This document shows, piece by piece, positions 1 to 11,254 of a stretch of 64,000 nucleotides of DNA. The translations under genes and the position numbers were made by a program. Numbering within the stretch: the stretch's first letter is position 1; every line of letters starts with the position of its first letter. Source of the stretch: Rheum nobile (lineage: Eukaryota > Streptophyta > Magnoliopsida > Caryophyllales > Polygonaceae); the NCBI GenBank assembly GCA_027886185.1, contig WOAB01000040.1, positions 5,952,001 through 6,016,000 on the forward strand, given 5' to 3'. The notes under the pieces were generated by a model. The model worked only from the letters and a program-made list of their open reading frames with translations, did not search any database and was not told where the DNA came from.

Positions 1-1892
1 TGGAACCCAGGCAAGGCAAAAAGGGGTCGAAACGCGCATCATTTGGGTGAGTTTTTCTCTCGTTCTGTCGTCGGAGTTCTTCACGGCGACCGCCGTGTTC
101 TTTACGGCGCCCGCCGTGATGAACTGCGGCGACCGCCGCCAAGAACGGAGACTGCCGCCAGTGCCCAAAATACCTTCGTGGCTTTGGCTTGGTTGGTTGT
201 CGTCGTGGCGTCTTTCCTTTCGATTTCTTTCGCCGTTCTTAGATTCGTATTGGTGTTATGTCAGATCTAACTTAGGGTTCCTTTTATGGGTCAACTCGAA
301 GGTCGTTGTGCTGTCGGAGCTATACCCGTGTCGAGCCCGGAATCTCGTCGTTGTCGTTAGGCTTGTTTCTATTCTGCGGATTAAGGCAATTGGCGGTTCG
401 CTCTTGCTCATCGTTCCATATTTACATTAATTATCAGTTGTTTATCTGAGTAATTAATTTGGAATGATTATTGTGTTCATCTGGAAACGGTTTTGTTAAC
501 TGTTTTGGAAAACTAAAATATGATGTTATAATAGGTTGTATATCTGTTAGAACAATGCTATTATATATATATATGTGAATTAATACAGATATTATTATAG
601 GTTGTATATTGTTAGAACAACGCTATTTTATCTGTAACTGGCCTTGAGGGCATTGATATGAGTTATTGCTGCGTTTGTAATTGTTTAGTTAGAACGAGTA
701 TTCGTAGGAACGCTACTGTGTATCTCAGTACGAGTGCTAGTCGTTTCTTGATAAACTGGTGGTTAGGATTTAGTTCCTACCATCTTCTTTAGTGCCGTTG
801 TAAGGATTTAATTCCTGATTCCGCCTGAGGGATATAGTTCCCGCGAGATTTAGTTCTCGATTCGACTCTTGGGATTTAGTTCCTGAGTCAACTCTGCCTT
901 AGGGATTTAGTTCCCGAGGGATCTAAAAAGATTATAACGTGATGTGGGTTTTGGAATTAAATAAGATAAAGTCCCCGAGTGCACATAATTAATATACCTT
1001 TGGCGAGTAGTGCAACTAAGTAAATAGTGCAGCTAGGAAAGCTCGTCTCGACTTTTGATCATAGTACGTTCTCTTTCCAATCTGGATTCGCTGTAAGCGA
1101 TGAGGTTGGTCGAGAACCGAAACATCTAAGTCGGTTTTTCAATCACTGATGTGTAATTCTTTAAACGTTCCAGATTTGTCATTTTTCCTTAAAGACTCAA
1201 TCTCTTGGAGTCTCTTTTCGGGTCGATTTCTGTGAAGATTAAGTCTTCCAGAATCTTCTCTTGTACATATCTCTTGTTGTTATTCCGTGAAAGTGTCGGG
1301 TTATGTATCGTTCCTTCGGTTATTATTCGAGGGACAATGATAGTAAACGGTTACGATCATTCGAACCACTCTGCTTTTTACCCTTGCATAGTCTATTCAG
1401 TAGACTAACCAACCGCAATTGTTCTCTGCATGGTTGGCTGGTGTCATCCGTTCGATTCGACACATCAGATAGAGCGAAGATGAGGAGACTAGATTGACTA
1501 TGAAGACGACGGTTATTTTTGGATGTTTTTAATAAATTCTTTTAATCAGGTTGAGATCCTTGGGAGATGACCATTGTGGTCAAGATCCTTGTTTGTAATA
1601 CATTTAAAAGACTTCCGATGTAACTTATTTACTCTGTTATTTGTTTATCAAGACTTCCACTGTACTTTGTTTAAGACTTCCGCTGTAATTTATTTAAACT
1701 CTGTGTTTGTCCTATTCGGGATTGGGATGTAATCCCGGGACTCATGTTTTATATAAATAAGGTTATCATTTTGTATCATTGTATTTCATGATTTGTATTT
1801 AAACGGTAAAGCCTTGGGTGATCTCGGTAAGGAACACTGATGTCACTGGCGGTAATACCTTTCCAAATGGGTTAAGATTTGGGGGTGTTACA
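1..1892 (+). mobile_element. Gypsy LTR fragment, cut by window edge
   Basis: This stretch follows, block by block, the downstream three quarters of the LTR at 22693-25094: the GGCGACCGCCG dyads near 85-150, the long AT-rich middle, the fast-diverging tract of 'gatttagttc' phrases at 770-930, and the 3' end GGGGGTGTTACA at 1881-1892. It is more diverged from the 22.7 and 31.3 kb LTRs than those are from each other, so it is an older insertion or another subfamily. Its right end abuts Copia pol sequence directly, which suggests insertion into the Copia element. The left end is outside the window, so a target duplication cannot be checked. ORFs in it are not genes. Confidence 0.85.
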
Positions 1893-2896
1893 AAGTCGAC
1901 AAGACTCTGTTCCTTCTGAAGGAGGGAAAGCACACTCTGGTTGTGCAAGTCTACGTGGATGATATCATCTTTGGTTCTACAGATGATAAACGGGTTCAAT
2001 AATTCTCGAGTCTGATGGCCAGTGAATTCGAGATGAGCATGGTTGGGGAACTCAAGTTCTTCTTGGGTCTTCAAGTCTCTCAGGGAGAAGATGGAACCAA
2101 AGTGCATCAACAGAAGTATCTCAGGGAATGTGTTATGAAATTCGGAATGTCTGATGCAAAGCCCTTTACAACTCTCATTTCTCCCAACAATCCAATGGGA
2201 AAGGACGAACATGAGCAAGGAGTTGATCCATCACTCTATCGATGAATCATAGGTTCACTTCTTTATCTCACTGCTAGTAGACCTGATATTATGTATAGTG
2301 TGTGTCTATGTGCTCGTTTTCATGTTGATCCCAAAGAGACACACCTCAAAGCAGTAAAGAGGATTCTGAGATACTTTAAGGGAACAGACGATCTGTGTCT
2401 GTGGTATCCAAGGGGTGGAAACTTTGATCTAGTTGGATACACAGATGCTGACTTTGCAGGGAACAAAGTGGATAGAAAATCTACATCTGGAATGGCTCAG
2501 TTCCTTGGGCCATGCTTGGTTTCCTAGGGGTCAAAGAAGCAGAATTCAATTGCTCTGTCAACTGCAGAAGCCGAATACATAGACGCCGCTGCCTGTTGTA
2601 CTCAACTCATATGGCTTAAACAATAACTCAACGACTATGGTATTCTTCTTGACTCTATTCCCATTATCTGTGACAATACTAGTGCAATAAATATCTCCAA
2701 GGATCATGTGCAACACTTACGTACCAAGCATATCGAGATAAGACATCACTTCTTACTTGATTGTGTGGAGAAAGGGTTGGTGTCCATGGATTTCTGCGGA
2801 ACCAATGATCAAATCGCTGATATTTTCACCAAGGCACTAAATAGGGAACCTTTCTAACAGTTCCACATGGAGCTAGGTATGATCTCTTTAAACTAA
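1893..2896 (+). pseudogene. Copia RT/RNase H fragment
   Basis: Reading through five stops, this translates to the 3' part of a Copia polyprotein. It has the RT active-site box YVDDIIFGST near 1955-1985, then KFFLGLQVSQ, SLLYLTASRPDI, the RNase H segments GYTDADFAGN and STAEAEYI, and the C-terminal DIFTKAL. RT would copy element RNA and RNase H would remove it. In-frame stops occur near 2000, 2243, 2525, 2623 and 2856, so it is dead. The stop at 2894-2896 looks like the natural end. The 5' part of pol is missing at the junction with the Gypsy LTR. Confidence 0.85.
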
Positions 2897-3715
2897 TTGT
2901 CTATCTCTTATGTTCCCTCGATGATTGGCTAAATTACTTGGTAAATTGTGAAAGTGTAAATATCATGTCTTGATGTGCACTCCTTCTCTTGATCATTAGT
3001 TGGACAACTTGCTTAGACTTGTGCTAATACTTCACTTATGTGTAAAATTCCATGCATGATCATCTATGCTATCTTAATAATACATGAATCAGCTTTCTTT
3101 CGGCCCAAAAGAGTCAACTTGATGCATTGATTCCTCATTATAAGCCCAAATGATTGTTGACTCTACAGCTTACCATAGCCATCATGATTGATGCTTCCTA
3201 TGAGCCCCTCTAATCATTCACATCTGTGAGCCTCTCATTCATGATTAAAAATGTTAAACGATTTCATATATTTTTGTGTGATGTTCTTTGTACCCTCTCT
3301 GGTATCGTTACCCGCAACATCGCACGCTTCTACTTTTCTGGTACGGCGGGAAAACGAATCGTCTCCCTGTGGTCTGTAGCAGTAAGTTGAACGATGTGAT
3401 GTGTAATTATGGATTGCGCCTGCACTTGGGAAGAGTGTGTGCAACTAGGGTTGACACGACGGCTGTGAATTGATGGGCTTAAGATTTGAGATTGGTTGAA
3501 TATGGACAGAATTTGCAGTTTTTTTTTGGAAGGTGAAGATATTCGTTGCTTATACTTGGAAACAAATAGAAGATCTCAAAAGTTATCTTTGGCAACCAAA
3601 AAGATTTTGTAGAGTATATATATTCGGCCCTCCAGGTATTCTTTCCTCACCACCTTCGTTTGTGCCTAATTCTCTTTTGCTATTGCCCTCTCGCCTCCTT
3701 TCTCACCGCTCACAA
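2897..3715 (+). other. Spacer between pol and env-like ORF
   Basis: No convincing reading frame was seen. The tract includes short imperfect repeats of a 'ccatgattga/catcatgattg' type around 3150-3250. From 3550 to 3640 it resembles the leader that precedes the second env-like ORF at the right window edge (both contain 'aaagttatctttgg' or its equivalent and a TATATAT stretch). It could hold a subgenomic promoter or splice acceptor for the env-like ORF; that is inference. Confidence 0.5.
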
Positions 3716-5384
3716 ATGGCCTCCAACCCAACCTTTCCCTCCGCCGCTGCTGAGGATCTCCAACTCCTCCTTAGAAAACTCTCGGCCATGGGAACTGACC
3801 CTGCCATACTTGCTGCCATCTCCCAATCCATGCCCTCTTCCTCCACTACTCCCTCATCTCCTCCAACGACCACCACCACTACCAAAGTCTCTCCACTTCC
3901 TTCCTCCACACCGGACAAACTTATCATGGTCCCCTATGTCGCCCCAAAATCTCCTACACCACCTCCTACCTCCAAAAACCCTAACCCTATTCCCAACCCT
4001 ACCGCCCTGACTGCCGTCTCCTCAAATGACAAGGAGAAGGTGCACTCATCACCAACCCAACCCACCCCACCCAACTTGAGGAAGAGACTGACGGATTTCT
4101 CGGCGGCGCCACCACGGCGACGCCAACGAAAACAGAGGATCATGATGAGATCACCAAGAACATCCAGGGGGTTGTCCGCAGTCTGAAGAAGGAATTGATG
4201 GAGGATGATGATGCCTCACCGCCAAAGGTACCGAAGCCCTCTGGTCGGGTTAAGATGGGTTGTTCTTCAAAGCGCAGAACTCGTGCTCAAGCTGCCAAGG
4301 CCATTCCTTTAAGCTTTGATGATGAGTCTGAGCCGATTTTTAGCACAAGTCCAAGCGGGCAAAGGTCTCTACAGCTCCGGTTTGCCAAAGTCAAAGATGA
4401 CAACTTGCTAAGACCAAGGCAAAGGTGGAGGCCGATACAATCAAGGATATGAGTCACAAGAGTGTTGTCAGGGAACTATTGCTGGACCATGAGTTCCTAA
4501 AGCAGAATGCTTTGGAGGAGGTTACCTTACTGTTAGAAGCACGGCAATGGGGTCATCTGTTTGTCAATGAAGAAGCAGTTGATGAAGAGCAGCTTCGGGC
4601 CTTCTACTCCATATTTGTCATCGAGGTTCGGCCTCATGCTGTTCTGGGAAGCTACAAAATGGATGGCATAACCCACATGTTCTCCAGCATGGAACTAAGC
4701 ATTATTATAGGGGTTCCACATGCCGGCTATGATGAGTACCCAAAGGGACGCTGGCCCAAGGACTTTCCTTATCTGGAGGCTGGGATCCCTAATCCACCAG
4801 AGTCTGGAGCTTTGGATACCTCTGACATGTCTGCTATCAACAAGGTTCTTTTCCATTATCTCATCTGCAACATCACTCCTAGGGAACAAAAGCGCAATAA
4901 GCTGCTTATTCTGGATGTGGTTCTCCTGGCTCAGCTGCTGAAGAAAGACCCAATTTGTCTGCCACGAGTGGTGATGTAGCACATGGCCCACGCCAGGAAC
5001 ACTGACCACCATGCTCTTCCGTATCCCCGCACTGTCAAACACATTCTGGAGTACCACAAGGTGTACCATGGATCAACGGAAGCATGCTTCTTTTCTCGCC
5101 CCTTAGACGCCAGTAATCTGCACAAGATGCAATTTGTATTGAAGGAAGGCGTTGGGTGGGTTAAGGTTGCCAGTGTGCCTGTTGTTTCTGATGAGAAAGA
5201 AGAGTCTGAAGGTATCGACTCTGAGGGGGAACCAAAGGAAGAATCTGCCTTGAGGAAGGATCTCAGGAGTTTGTCTCGCGCAGTGTCTATACTGGCGGAA
5301 CAACAAAGGCGTCTTATGGAGGATGTGCATGCCTTGATTGCTCTCCACTCTTCGGCTCCCTCTGCTGGCACCAGTGGTGCTTGA
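3716..5384 (+). pseudogene. Env-like / plant transposon ORF of a Sirevirus-like element
   Basis: The start MASNPTFPS at 3716 matches the start of the inverted copy at 63829. The protein begins with a Pro/Ser/Thr-rich stretch (roughly residues 35-120), then a basic region with KRRTRAQ, then a conserved globular part (SMELSIIIGVPHAGYDEYP...GRWPKDFPY, LLILDVVLLAQLL, LPRVVM), and a C-terminal acidic plus likely coiled-coil tail (DLRSLSRAVSILAEQQRRL). The globular part resembles the putative plant transposon protein domain found downstream of pol in Sireviruses; its function is not established. Frame changes near 4150-4190 and 4430 and a TAG at 4977 break it. I see no convincing transmembrane segment, so 'env-like' is positional only. 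Confidence 0.6.
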
Positions 5385-5804
5385 TTCGTCTTCCCCGCCT
5401 ACCAATCCCTCTTTTTGTTCCCAGCACATCTTTCCCCTACTGCTTAGCTTTTCTTTGCTTCTGTTTCATGTGTTTGCCTTGATTGGCATGTTGATCATGT
5501 ATGTTTTCTTTGCTTATTTTGTCGTTGTCTGTGCACGCTGTCTATGTTTGTCTGTTTCTTTCTAATGAACAAGGGGTTGTTTGTTTATCTTGTCGTGCTT
5601 CTTTTCCTTTTGCTATTTACTTACGTTTTTGATGATGCCAAAAGGGGGGAAATGACTGGTAGCTTTAGTTGAGGGGGAACTAATCATGCTTTCATAGTTG
5701 CTGGACTAAGGGGGAACTATTATGTCTAGAGGTTGAAACCTTTCTCTTTACAACTGTCTTTATCTCATATGTATGTTTTATTGTCAAGGATGTTTGTCAC
5801 CATC

Positions 5805-5818
5805 AAAAGGGGGAATTT
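5805..5818 (+). other. Polypurine tract before the 3' LTR
   Basis: AAAAGGGGGAATT lies immediately upstream of the TGTTG that starts the LTR, the position expected for plus-strand priming. Similar purine runs at 5639-5651, 5672-5680 and 5708-5717 lie further upstream and recur in inverted form near 61850-61925. Confidence 0.7.
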
Positions 5819-6658
5819 GTTGAATTCCTTAGGTTTTGATGGTAACAAACATTCAACTAATGTGATAATCAAGTGTTTCAGGAATCATACAGTTGTCACA
5901 GAGAACCATTAGCAGCGCAGGATTACAGAGAGAACAAAGCTCTCTCTATATGCTTTGTTTCCTTTCAAGGAACATCAATGCCAAATAAACATCAAGTTGC
6001 GAATGGAGTGAAGAATAATCAGCATGAAGATTATGAAGATTATCTTTGAAGATCATGCGGATGCAGAAAAGGAAATCGGGTGGATCACGCCGATTGGAAG
6101 ATGTGGAGAGAGAAAGATATTATCTTGACCCGATTATGTTATCTTAGGAAATCTTTCCTTAGATAATACATACGGTTAAGATTATATCTTTTAGATAAAA
6201 TAATATCTTCTTGTTGCTGATTTTAGAGAGAGAGATCCTATCTTGTTGAACGAGAATTTTCGAGTTGTATAAATAGAAGTGTGAGATTCATTTCTAAAGT
6301 ACGAACTCGGAGCATTTAATTGAGAGAAAAGAAAGTGAATTGTCTGTGAGTCTTAGAAGAGTGAGTTCGTATTCATCGTTGTAGAAGAGATTCAAATCTA
6401 GGTGGGAAGTCTAGGGTTTGAAGTCCAGGCTACAAGTGTAACCGATCAAGAAATCAATAAGACAAGTAGACACTTTAAAATTCTCTCAAGCGAGAAGCTT
6501 GAAGGTAGTGGTTTTTCCTTGATTAGTTATTTGACTGATTGGGGTTTCCACTATACATCGTGAATTCTTTATATTATCTTTCTTAATACAATATTCCGTT
6601 GCACCTTCTGTGGGAACAAAGCATTTGTTTCCTAAGACGTAACACTAACGATCCAACA
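5819..6658 (+). repeat. Sirevirus-like 3' LTR (840 bp)
   Basis: It begins TGTTGAATTCC and ends ATCCAACA, so the ends are the inverted pair TGTTG/CAACA. A TATA box (TATAAATA, 6268-6275) sits in the middle. The inverted counterpart at 60859-61779 shares the terminal 'aacaaagcatttgtttcc...aacactaacgatccaaca' block in reverse complement. Unlike the other LTRs here it has no GC-rich dyad array upstream of its TATA box. Confidence 0.85.
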
Positions 6659-6984
6659 AAGAAGAAACAGAGATCGATCAAGACTGGTTGCTTGTATAAA
6701 TGAGGTAGTGAATACATGTAATTGCACAATGACATGAATAAACATTATGTTAGATAAACAAGATTAGTACAACCATGGTCTTTACTAATATTATATCAAA
6801 TAACTCCACTTGAATCTCATATACAAACAAAGAACAATAAAAATTATATAACTAATGAATTATACAGATACGATACTAAATTCTAAATCAACCCCTAACA
6901 AAGAAAATCATTGCGGGTATGACCTGCATGAATTCCATACTATCCCACACTTTAGACCAAAATGAAGGAATTGACAACTCACCA

Positions 6985-7166
6985 GCAGAGCCTCCATTTA
7001 ATTTTCTTCTTTGCTACCACTTATATTGCCTCAAAATCTTTGCATGCGGCAACTTACCTTTCCACGTTCTTCAGTGCCTCTACAGCCTTTTTTTTCTCAG
7101 CAAGGACCTTTTAATACTCTTCAAGTGTCATCAGTTTCTCATCCTGATCCACAATCAAAGATGTGA
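6985..7166 (-). pseudogene. Fragment of an RGG/HABP4-type mRNA-binding protein gene
   Basis: The minus strand reads IVDQDEKLMTLEEY, stop, KVLAEKKKAVEALK, then NVER, stop, VAACKDFEAI and KKK. This matches my memory of the MTLEEYEKVLEEKRKALEALK...ERKV segment of plant RGGA-type (HABP4/PAI-RBP1 family) proteins, which bind mRNA. Several stops and the absence of flanking exons mark it as a relic, perhaps carried by a transposon. The flanks at 6659-6984 and 7170-7319 show nothing recognisable. The match is short, so another lysine-rich coiled coil remains possible. Confidence 0.45.
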
Positions 7167-7319
7167 GATGCCATAATATACGAAGTTTTAGTAATTGCCT
7201 AAAAAATCATGTTTGTTAATAAAAGGCTAGAATTTTTTAAAGCTTTTCGGTTACGTTGTATTAGAAAGGGTTAGAAGTAGCAAGTACAAATGTGTTGCTC
7301 AAGTGTTTGTCAAAATCAG

Positions 7320-8710
7320 CAAGCCTAACAGCTAGATTAGGTCTCAATGGTTATCCGTAGACTTGCCGCCCAAAAAGCAGCTTCATGGGTGTGCTTTTTT
7401 CATTTGAAGGATTTCGTGTTTGCAATGATCTCTTCAGCACAGATTCCGGGGTCTGGTTTGATGTGCTTGATCACAAAATAAGTTCCATTTCAAGGAAGGA
7501 CGCCGTACCATGATACTTTCTGTTTTGTCAAGCCCTGGTTTGGTCTTTGGTTTGATGGTTGTACGTATTTCGGGGTTTCTAGATGTGGTGAACAAGGGAT
7601 GTGAATGTTTCGCACCTGACATGTCAAATAAAAAGTTTTGAGGGAGTTGCTAGTAGATACTAGATAGTCTTGCAAGCAATTCATGAAGGTTGTCGGGCGT
7701 ATTCAGAGGCGTACCATGGCAGGATTTAGGAGAGGACTAAGGTGGTGAAGTGTCAGCTTGTCCATAGGTGGTCTTCACTCTTCAGTTTCATCGGCTTCCA
7801 TACAAAGTACGTACGTAGGAGACCCGCTGGTGGAAGTCGTTTGTGGCCTGCTATCCTTGTGGTGAAGCTGCATCTAGGAATTTGGTACATCCCCTTGGTT
7901 GAGTAATTTCCTTGTGGGTTATGCATATCAAGCTGAATTTCATCATAGTTGTTTTTGCCAGAATTAAGCTCATCTTTAATGTCAATGACAGACTTCCAGA
8001 GGAAGTTGTGGTTGGGTTTTGATGCCGTAATCTAGATGTCTCTTCCTTTGAGGATATATGCGTTGACCCAACAAGTTCAGATGATACTTCTTTGCTTATC
8101 TAGTTCGAAGATGGTTCTTGCAACATTGGCCTTGTTCCACGAGAGGAGTTCTTTGAGCCCCTATCTTACCCTTGATTTTGGGCTTGCAAACTGTCTCCCA
8201 TGCGATAAGGGATCTTTTCTCGTCAACATTACCTATCCGTAGAAAATTTTGCTGGATAGCATCAATTTTTCAACCACAGACTTTGGAAAAGGGAAGATGG
8301 CGCTCCAGTATGATTGGATTCCAAAATGGACAGAGAACAGTCAGTCCAGGATTGGAATCTATTGGTGATCTTGGAGATTAGTGGTGTGTACTCCCTAACT
8401 TCGATCCGAGTGGGACTCCCAGGTAGTGCATAGGAAGCTTTTCTGTTTCAAAGTTTAGAAAATTGGCAATTTCTTCTTGGTCTTGCACCGAGAGGCAACT
8501 GAAGTAAACCTTTGATTTTGCAAGGTTCGCTTTCAGCCCGGAGAATTCGCCAAAATTGTCGATTGCTTCCTTCAGGATCATCACTGAAGCCTTGTCTCCT
8601 CTAAAAAACACCGTCGGCAAATAGGAGGTGTGTGAGTTGTAGTTGGTGGCATTTTGGGTGGAAATTGAAGTTGCCAAGGGCCTTGAGGATAGAGAGGATG
8701 AAGGATGTTG
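7320..8710 (-). pseudogene. LINE reverse transcriptase remnant
   Basis: On the minus strand from about 8700 the sequence reads LTHLLFADG (canonical FADD with the last Asp changed), then after a frame change FFRGDKASVMILKEAIDNF, FSGLKANLAKSK and LGVPLG. It continues through further shifts to SKITNRFQSW and IAWETVCKPKIKG. These are the palm and thumb motifs of plant L1-type RT. Downstream coding decays into stops by about 7320. The gene would have encoded the endonuclease/RT protein of a non-LTR retrotransposon; this copy is truncated at the 5' side and heavily mutated. Open stretches at 7434-7684 are short remnants and shadow frames. Confidence 0.75.
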
Positions 8711-8892
8711 ATATATGATTCAACACTGAAGTCACTGGTGTGTGGCACTATCGACATAAGTCGGGAGTGTTACACAGTGTGCAACGAAATTGACAATATT
8801 AACAAAGAATTTTTCTAGAACAAGACTTCGCTTGATCAGCTGAGATTACATTTGTCGCCCCAAATCTCAAGGTGGATTGGGTCTGTATAAAA

Positions 8893-10340
8893 CAGAAAGC
8901 ATGAACAAATCCTTACTCTTATGGAAAGTTTTGGCCGAACCAGATAGTACATGAGTACGAATCATAACGGAAAAGTACTTAGGTTCATCTGACATTTTCC
9001 CTTATAAAAACAAAAATAAGCAATCTGGGCAATTTGCTAGACTTCTTCATAATCGTGATACATTTAAAAAATGAATATTTTGGTAATCGGGAAATGGACA
9101 AACTATTAACTTCTGGATGGATCATTGGATTCCGAATTGTGATCTTCATCCAAATTGCGATAAAATAGATATTACTATAAAATTGTCGCATTTTATTACA
9201 CCTGATCATAATTGGAATATTCATATCCTACAAAGTCTACTCCTCCTCCTATCACTACTAAAATAATAAAAATTCATATCCCTTCAACACATGTAGAAGA
9301 CCGAATTGTTTGGCGACTTTCTATCGACGGAAATTTATCCGTCAAATCTGCTAGAACTCTTACTCAACAGACTACCACAAACACAACATATGATTCTTCA
9401 TCTTGGATATAGAAACTTAAGATTCCTCCATAAATTCTGACCTTCCTCTGGAAAGCTATTACCGACGGCCTCCCCTCAACAGAACGTCTAAATCGTCATT
9501 AATCCAGTGTACCATCACAATGTAGTTTATGCAATTCTGCCACTAAATATATATAACATTTTTTTCCACATAATCTATTACTAAGAAAATGATATGTAAT
9601 TTAGAAAGAATATCAGAAAAATGTTTCACTTTCCAACAAATGTCAGACTTATTTACAAATCTTGATTACTTTAGGACTTTTAACACAACACTAAAACTTA
9701 TGTACTTTCTTTGGTGACTAATAAGGAAGCATTGCAATTCCATCATTTTCCACAAAAATGACCACCACCAAAATACTACCCTTCTGACCAGGTCATTCTC
9801 CAATGTCAAGATTGGATAGCTTCAAATTCAATCAAACCTATTCAAGATAAAGGAAAAACTAAAAGAGACCAAAATACCAATAAAATTTGGAAGTCAAATT
9901 AAATTTTGATGGATCGATACGGTATAACCTTACTTCTCATATAGGATTTATTCTTTAAAACCACCTTGGAAAAATCTTATATGTAGAAAGAAAACAGATG
10001 CCTAAAATGTCTATTCTACAAACAGAAGCCATTACCGCTTTAGACGGTATTCGAAAAGCGATTTCCTTAAATATAAGGAACCTAATAAGAGAAGGAGATA
10101 ATTTAACTATTATTAATTCAATTAAAGATATTTTCAAAATATCTGAGAAACTTCAAACAATAATATTAGATATCTCTTTCTCTACTAAACCATTTTGATT
10201 TGGTCCTAGTGTTTCATTGTTACAGTATAGCAGACCGAGCATTTGATTTCCTTGTATCCCACGATATCAATCCTACCTTATCCAAGAACATTATCCGCAA
10301 TATTACAATATCCGTAAAAATATTCGATATATAAAACACG
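8893..10340 (+). pseudogene. LINE 3' end: zinc-binding and RNase H domains
   Basis: Plus-strand translation, with several stops, gives a segment like INFWMDHWIPNCDLH, then RIVWRLSIDGNLSVKSA, FLWKAITDGLPSTERL and SQCSLCNS (the zinc-binding region that follows plant LINE RT). An RNase H-like part follows: KLNFDGS, LQTEAITALDGIRKAI, IREGDNLTIINSI. A sister copy lies inverted at 38743-40240 and aligns segment by segment, confirming a family. Plant L1 lineages that acquired a type I RNase H domain have this order. No intact frame remains. Orientation is opposite to the neighbouring RT remnant, so these are two separate insertions. Confidence 0.75.
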
Positions 10341-10379
10341 CGTATAGGACACATGCATGTATTATTTTAAAAAAAAAAA

Positions 10380-10549
10380 GGGAAATTCCTGTTGGTGTCC
10401 CTGAGTTTAGGGTTATTCCTGTTGGTGTCCCACGATTAAGTTTTTTCCTGTTGGTACCCCTAAGGTTTTGGTTTGTTCGCTTTGTAACCAAAACTCAGGG
10501 GTACCAACAGGAATAACCCTAAACTCAGGGGTATCAACAAGAATTTCCC
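10380..10549. repeat. Foldback repeat of about 170 bp
   Basis: The left arm starts GGGAAATTCCTGTTGGTG and the reverse complement of the right arm starts GGGAAATTCTTGTTGATA. Both continue with 'cctgagtttagggttattcctgttggt'-type phrases. The arms are about 65 bp around a short AT-rich loop. It is bounded by A-runs on both sides (10369-10379 and 10550-10558). The internal phrase is itself repeated three times. It is a MITE-like foldback; the family is unknown. Confidence 0.7.
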
Positions 10550-11244
10550 AAAAAAAAAAGCATGCCTACAGGATAGGAATGCGTCTTGTATAAATGCCAA
10601 AATCTTAAAAAACATATAGTATTATTTTAGAATGCACCACTTATGCGAAAACCCCTAATGTAAAAGGTTGCATATAGTGTAGTAGGTCAACAACAATTCC
10701 GAGTAATTAATGAAAATTAAAAATGCATAAATCCATCCAGGTATGAAGGGGATCGAGGAACATCGAGCCCAACGCCTGCTTGGATCACATTCTCCAACCT
10801 CCAGCTCTTTCTGTCTCCAGCTTCCCAGATCCCACTGCTTTTTCTTTACTTTCAATTATGGTAGGCGCGTGATGCCCGCGTGAGTGGTTTGCGCGTGGAG
10901 AAGGGATGAATTCGAAATTAACGAGAATGCAAAACGCTGCCAAACGTCTGCAACTGCAATTCTAAAAAGAAGAAGTGCAACAGAAATCACGCACCTTTTG
11001 CCTTCCTTGGTGCTAGGGTTTATACCATTATACAGTCCACTCATGTCTCACGTGGCGTTTTCCCACTGGTGCTCACGGACGCATTTACTTACAATTAGTG
11101 TAGTATTCGTGTCTTGTACGTCATTTGTTTATTTTTTTATATATATTTTTAAAAAAAAATTAAAATTATATATTTAATTGATATAAAAATATGTAGGTAG
11201 TGAATGTTATAAAAGTAGATGAATACTAATTAAAAAAGGACTAA
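10550..11244. other. Unassigned intergenic tract
   Basis: No supported gene. The part around 10740-11080 is less AT-rich than its surroundings and has G-box-like CACGTGGC at 11047-11054 and a pyrimidine-rich stretch at 10790-10850. It could be an old promoter or 5' leader, but nothing in the sequence proves it. A homopolymer/AT tract (11140-11200) precedes the Mutator-like element. Confidence 0.35.
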
Positions 11245-11254
11245 TTGAATACAA

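Larger units (their letters stand above)
1893..6658 (+). mobile_element. Sirevirus-like Copia element, 3' half
   Basis: The order on the plus strand is broken RT/RNase H, a spacer of about 800 bp, an env-like ORF, several runs of 'aagggggaa', a polypurine tract and an LTR. An extra ORF between pol and the 3' LTR is the arrangement known for Sireviruses within Copia. The gag, protease and integrase parts are absent because a Gypsy LTR abuts at 1892. A second copy of the same family lies inverted at 60859-64000, which supports the boundaries used here. Confidence 0.75.

Noticed and set aside
8722..8774. Remnant of the Gypsy LTR 3' end ('caacactgaagtcactgg...gggagtgttaca')
   Set aside because: It resembles the LTR end phrase, but the similarity covers only about 50 bp with gaps; too short to list as a feature.
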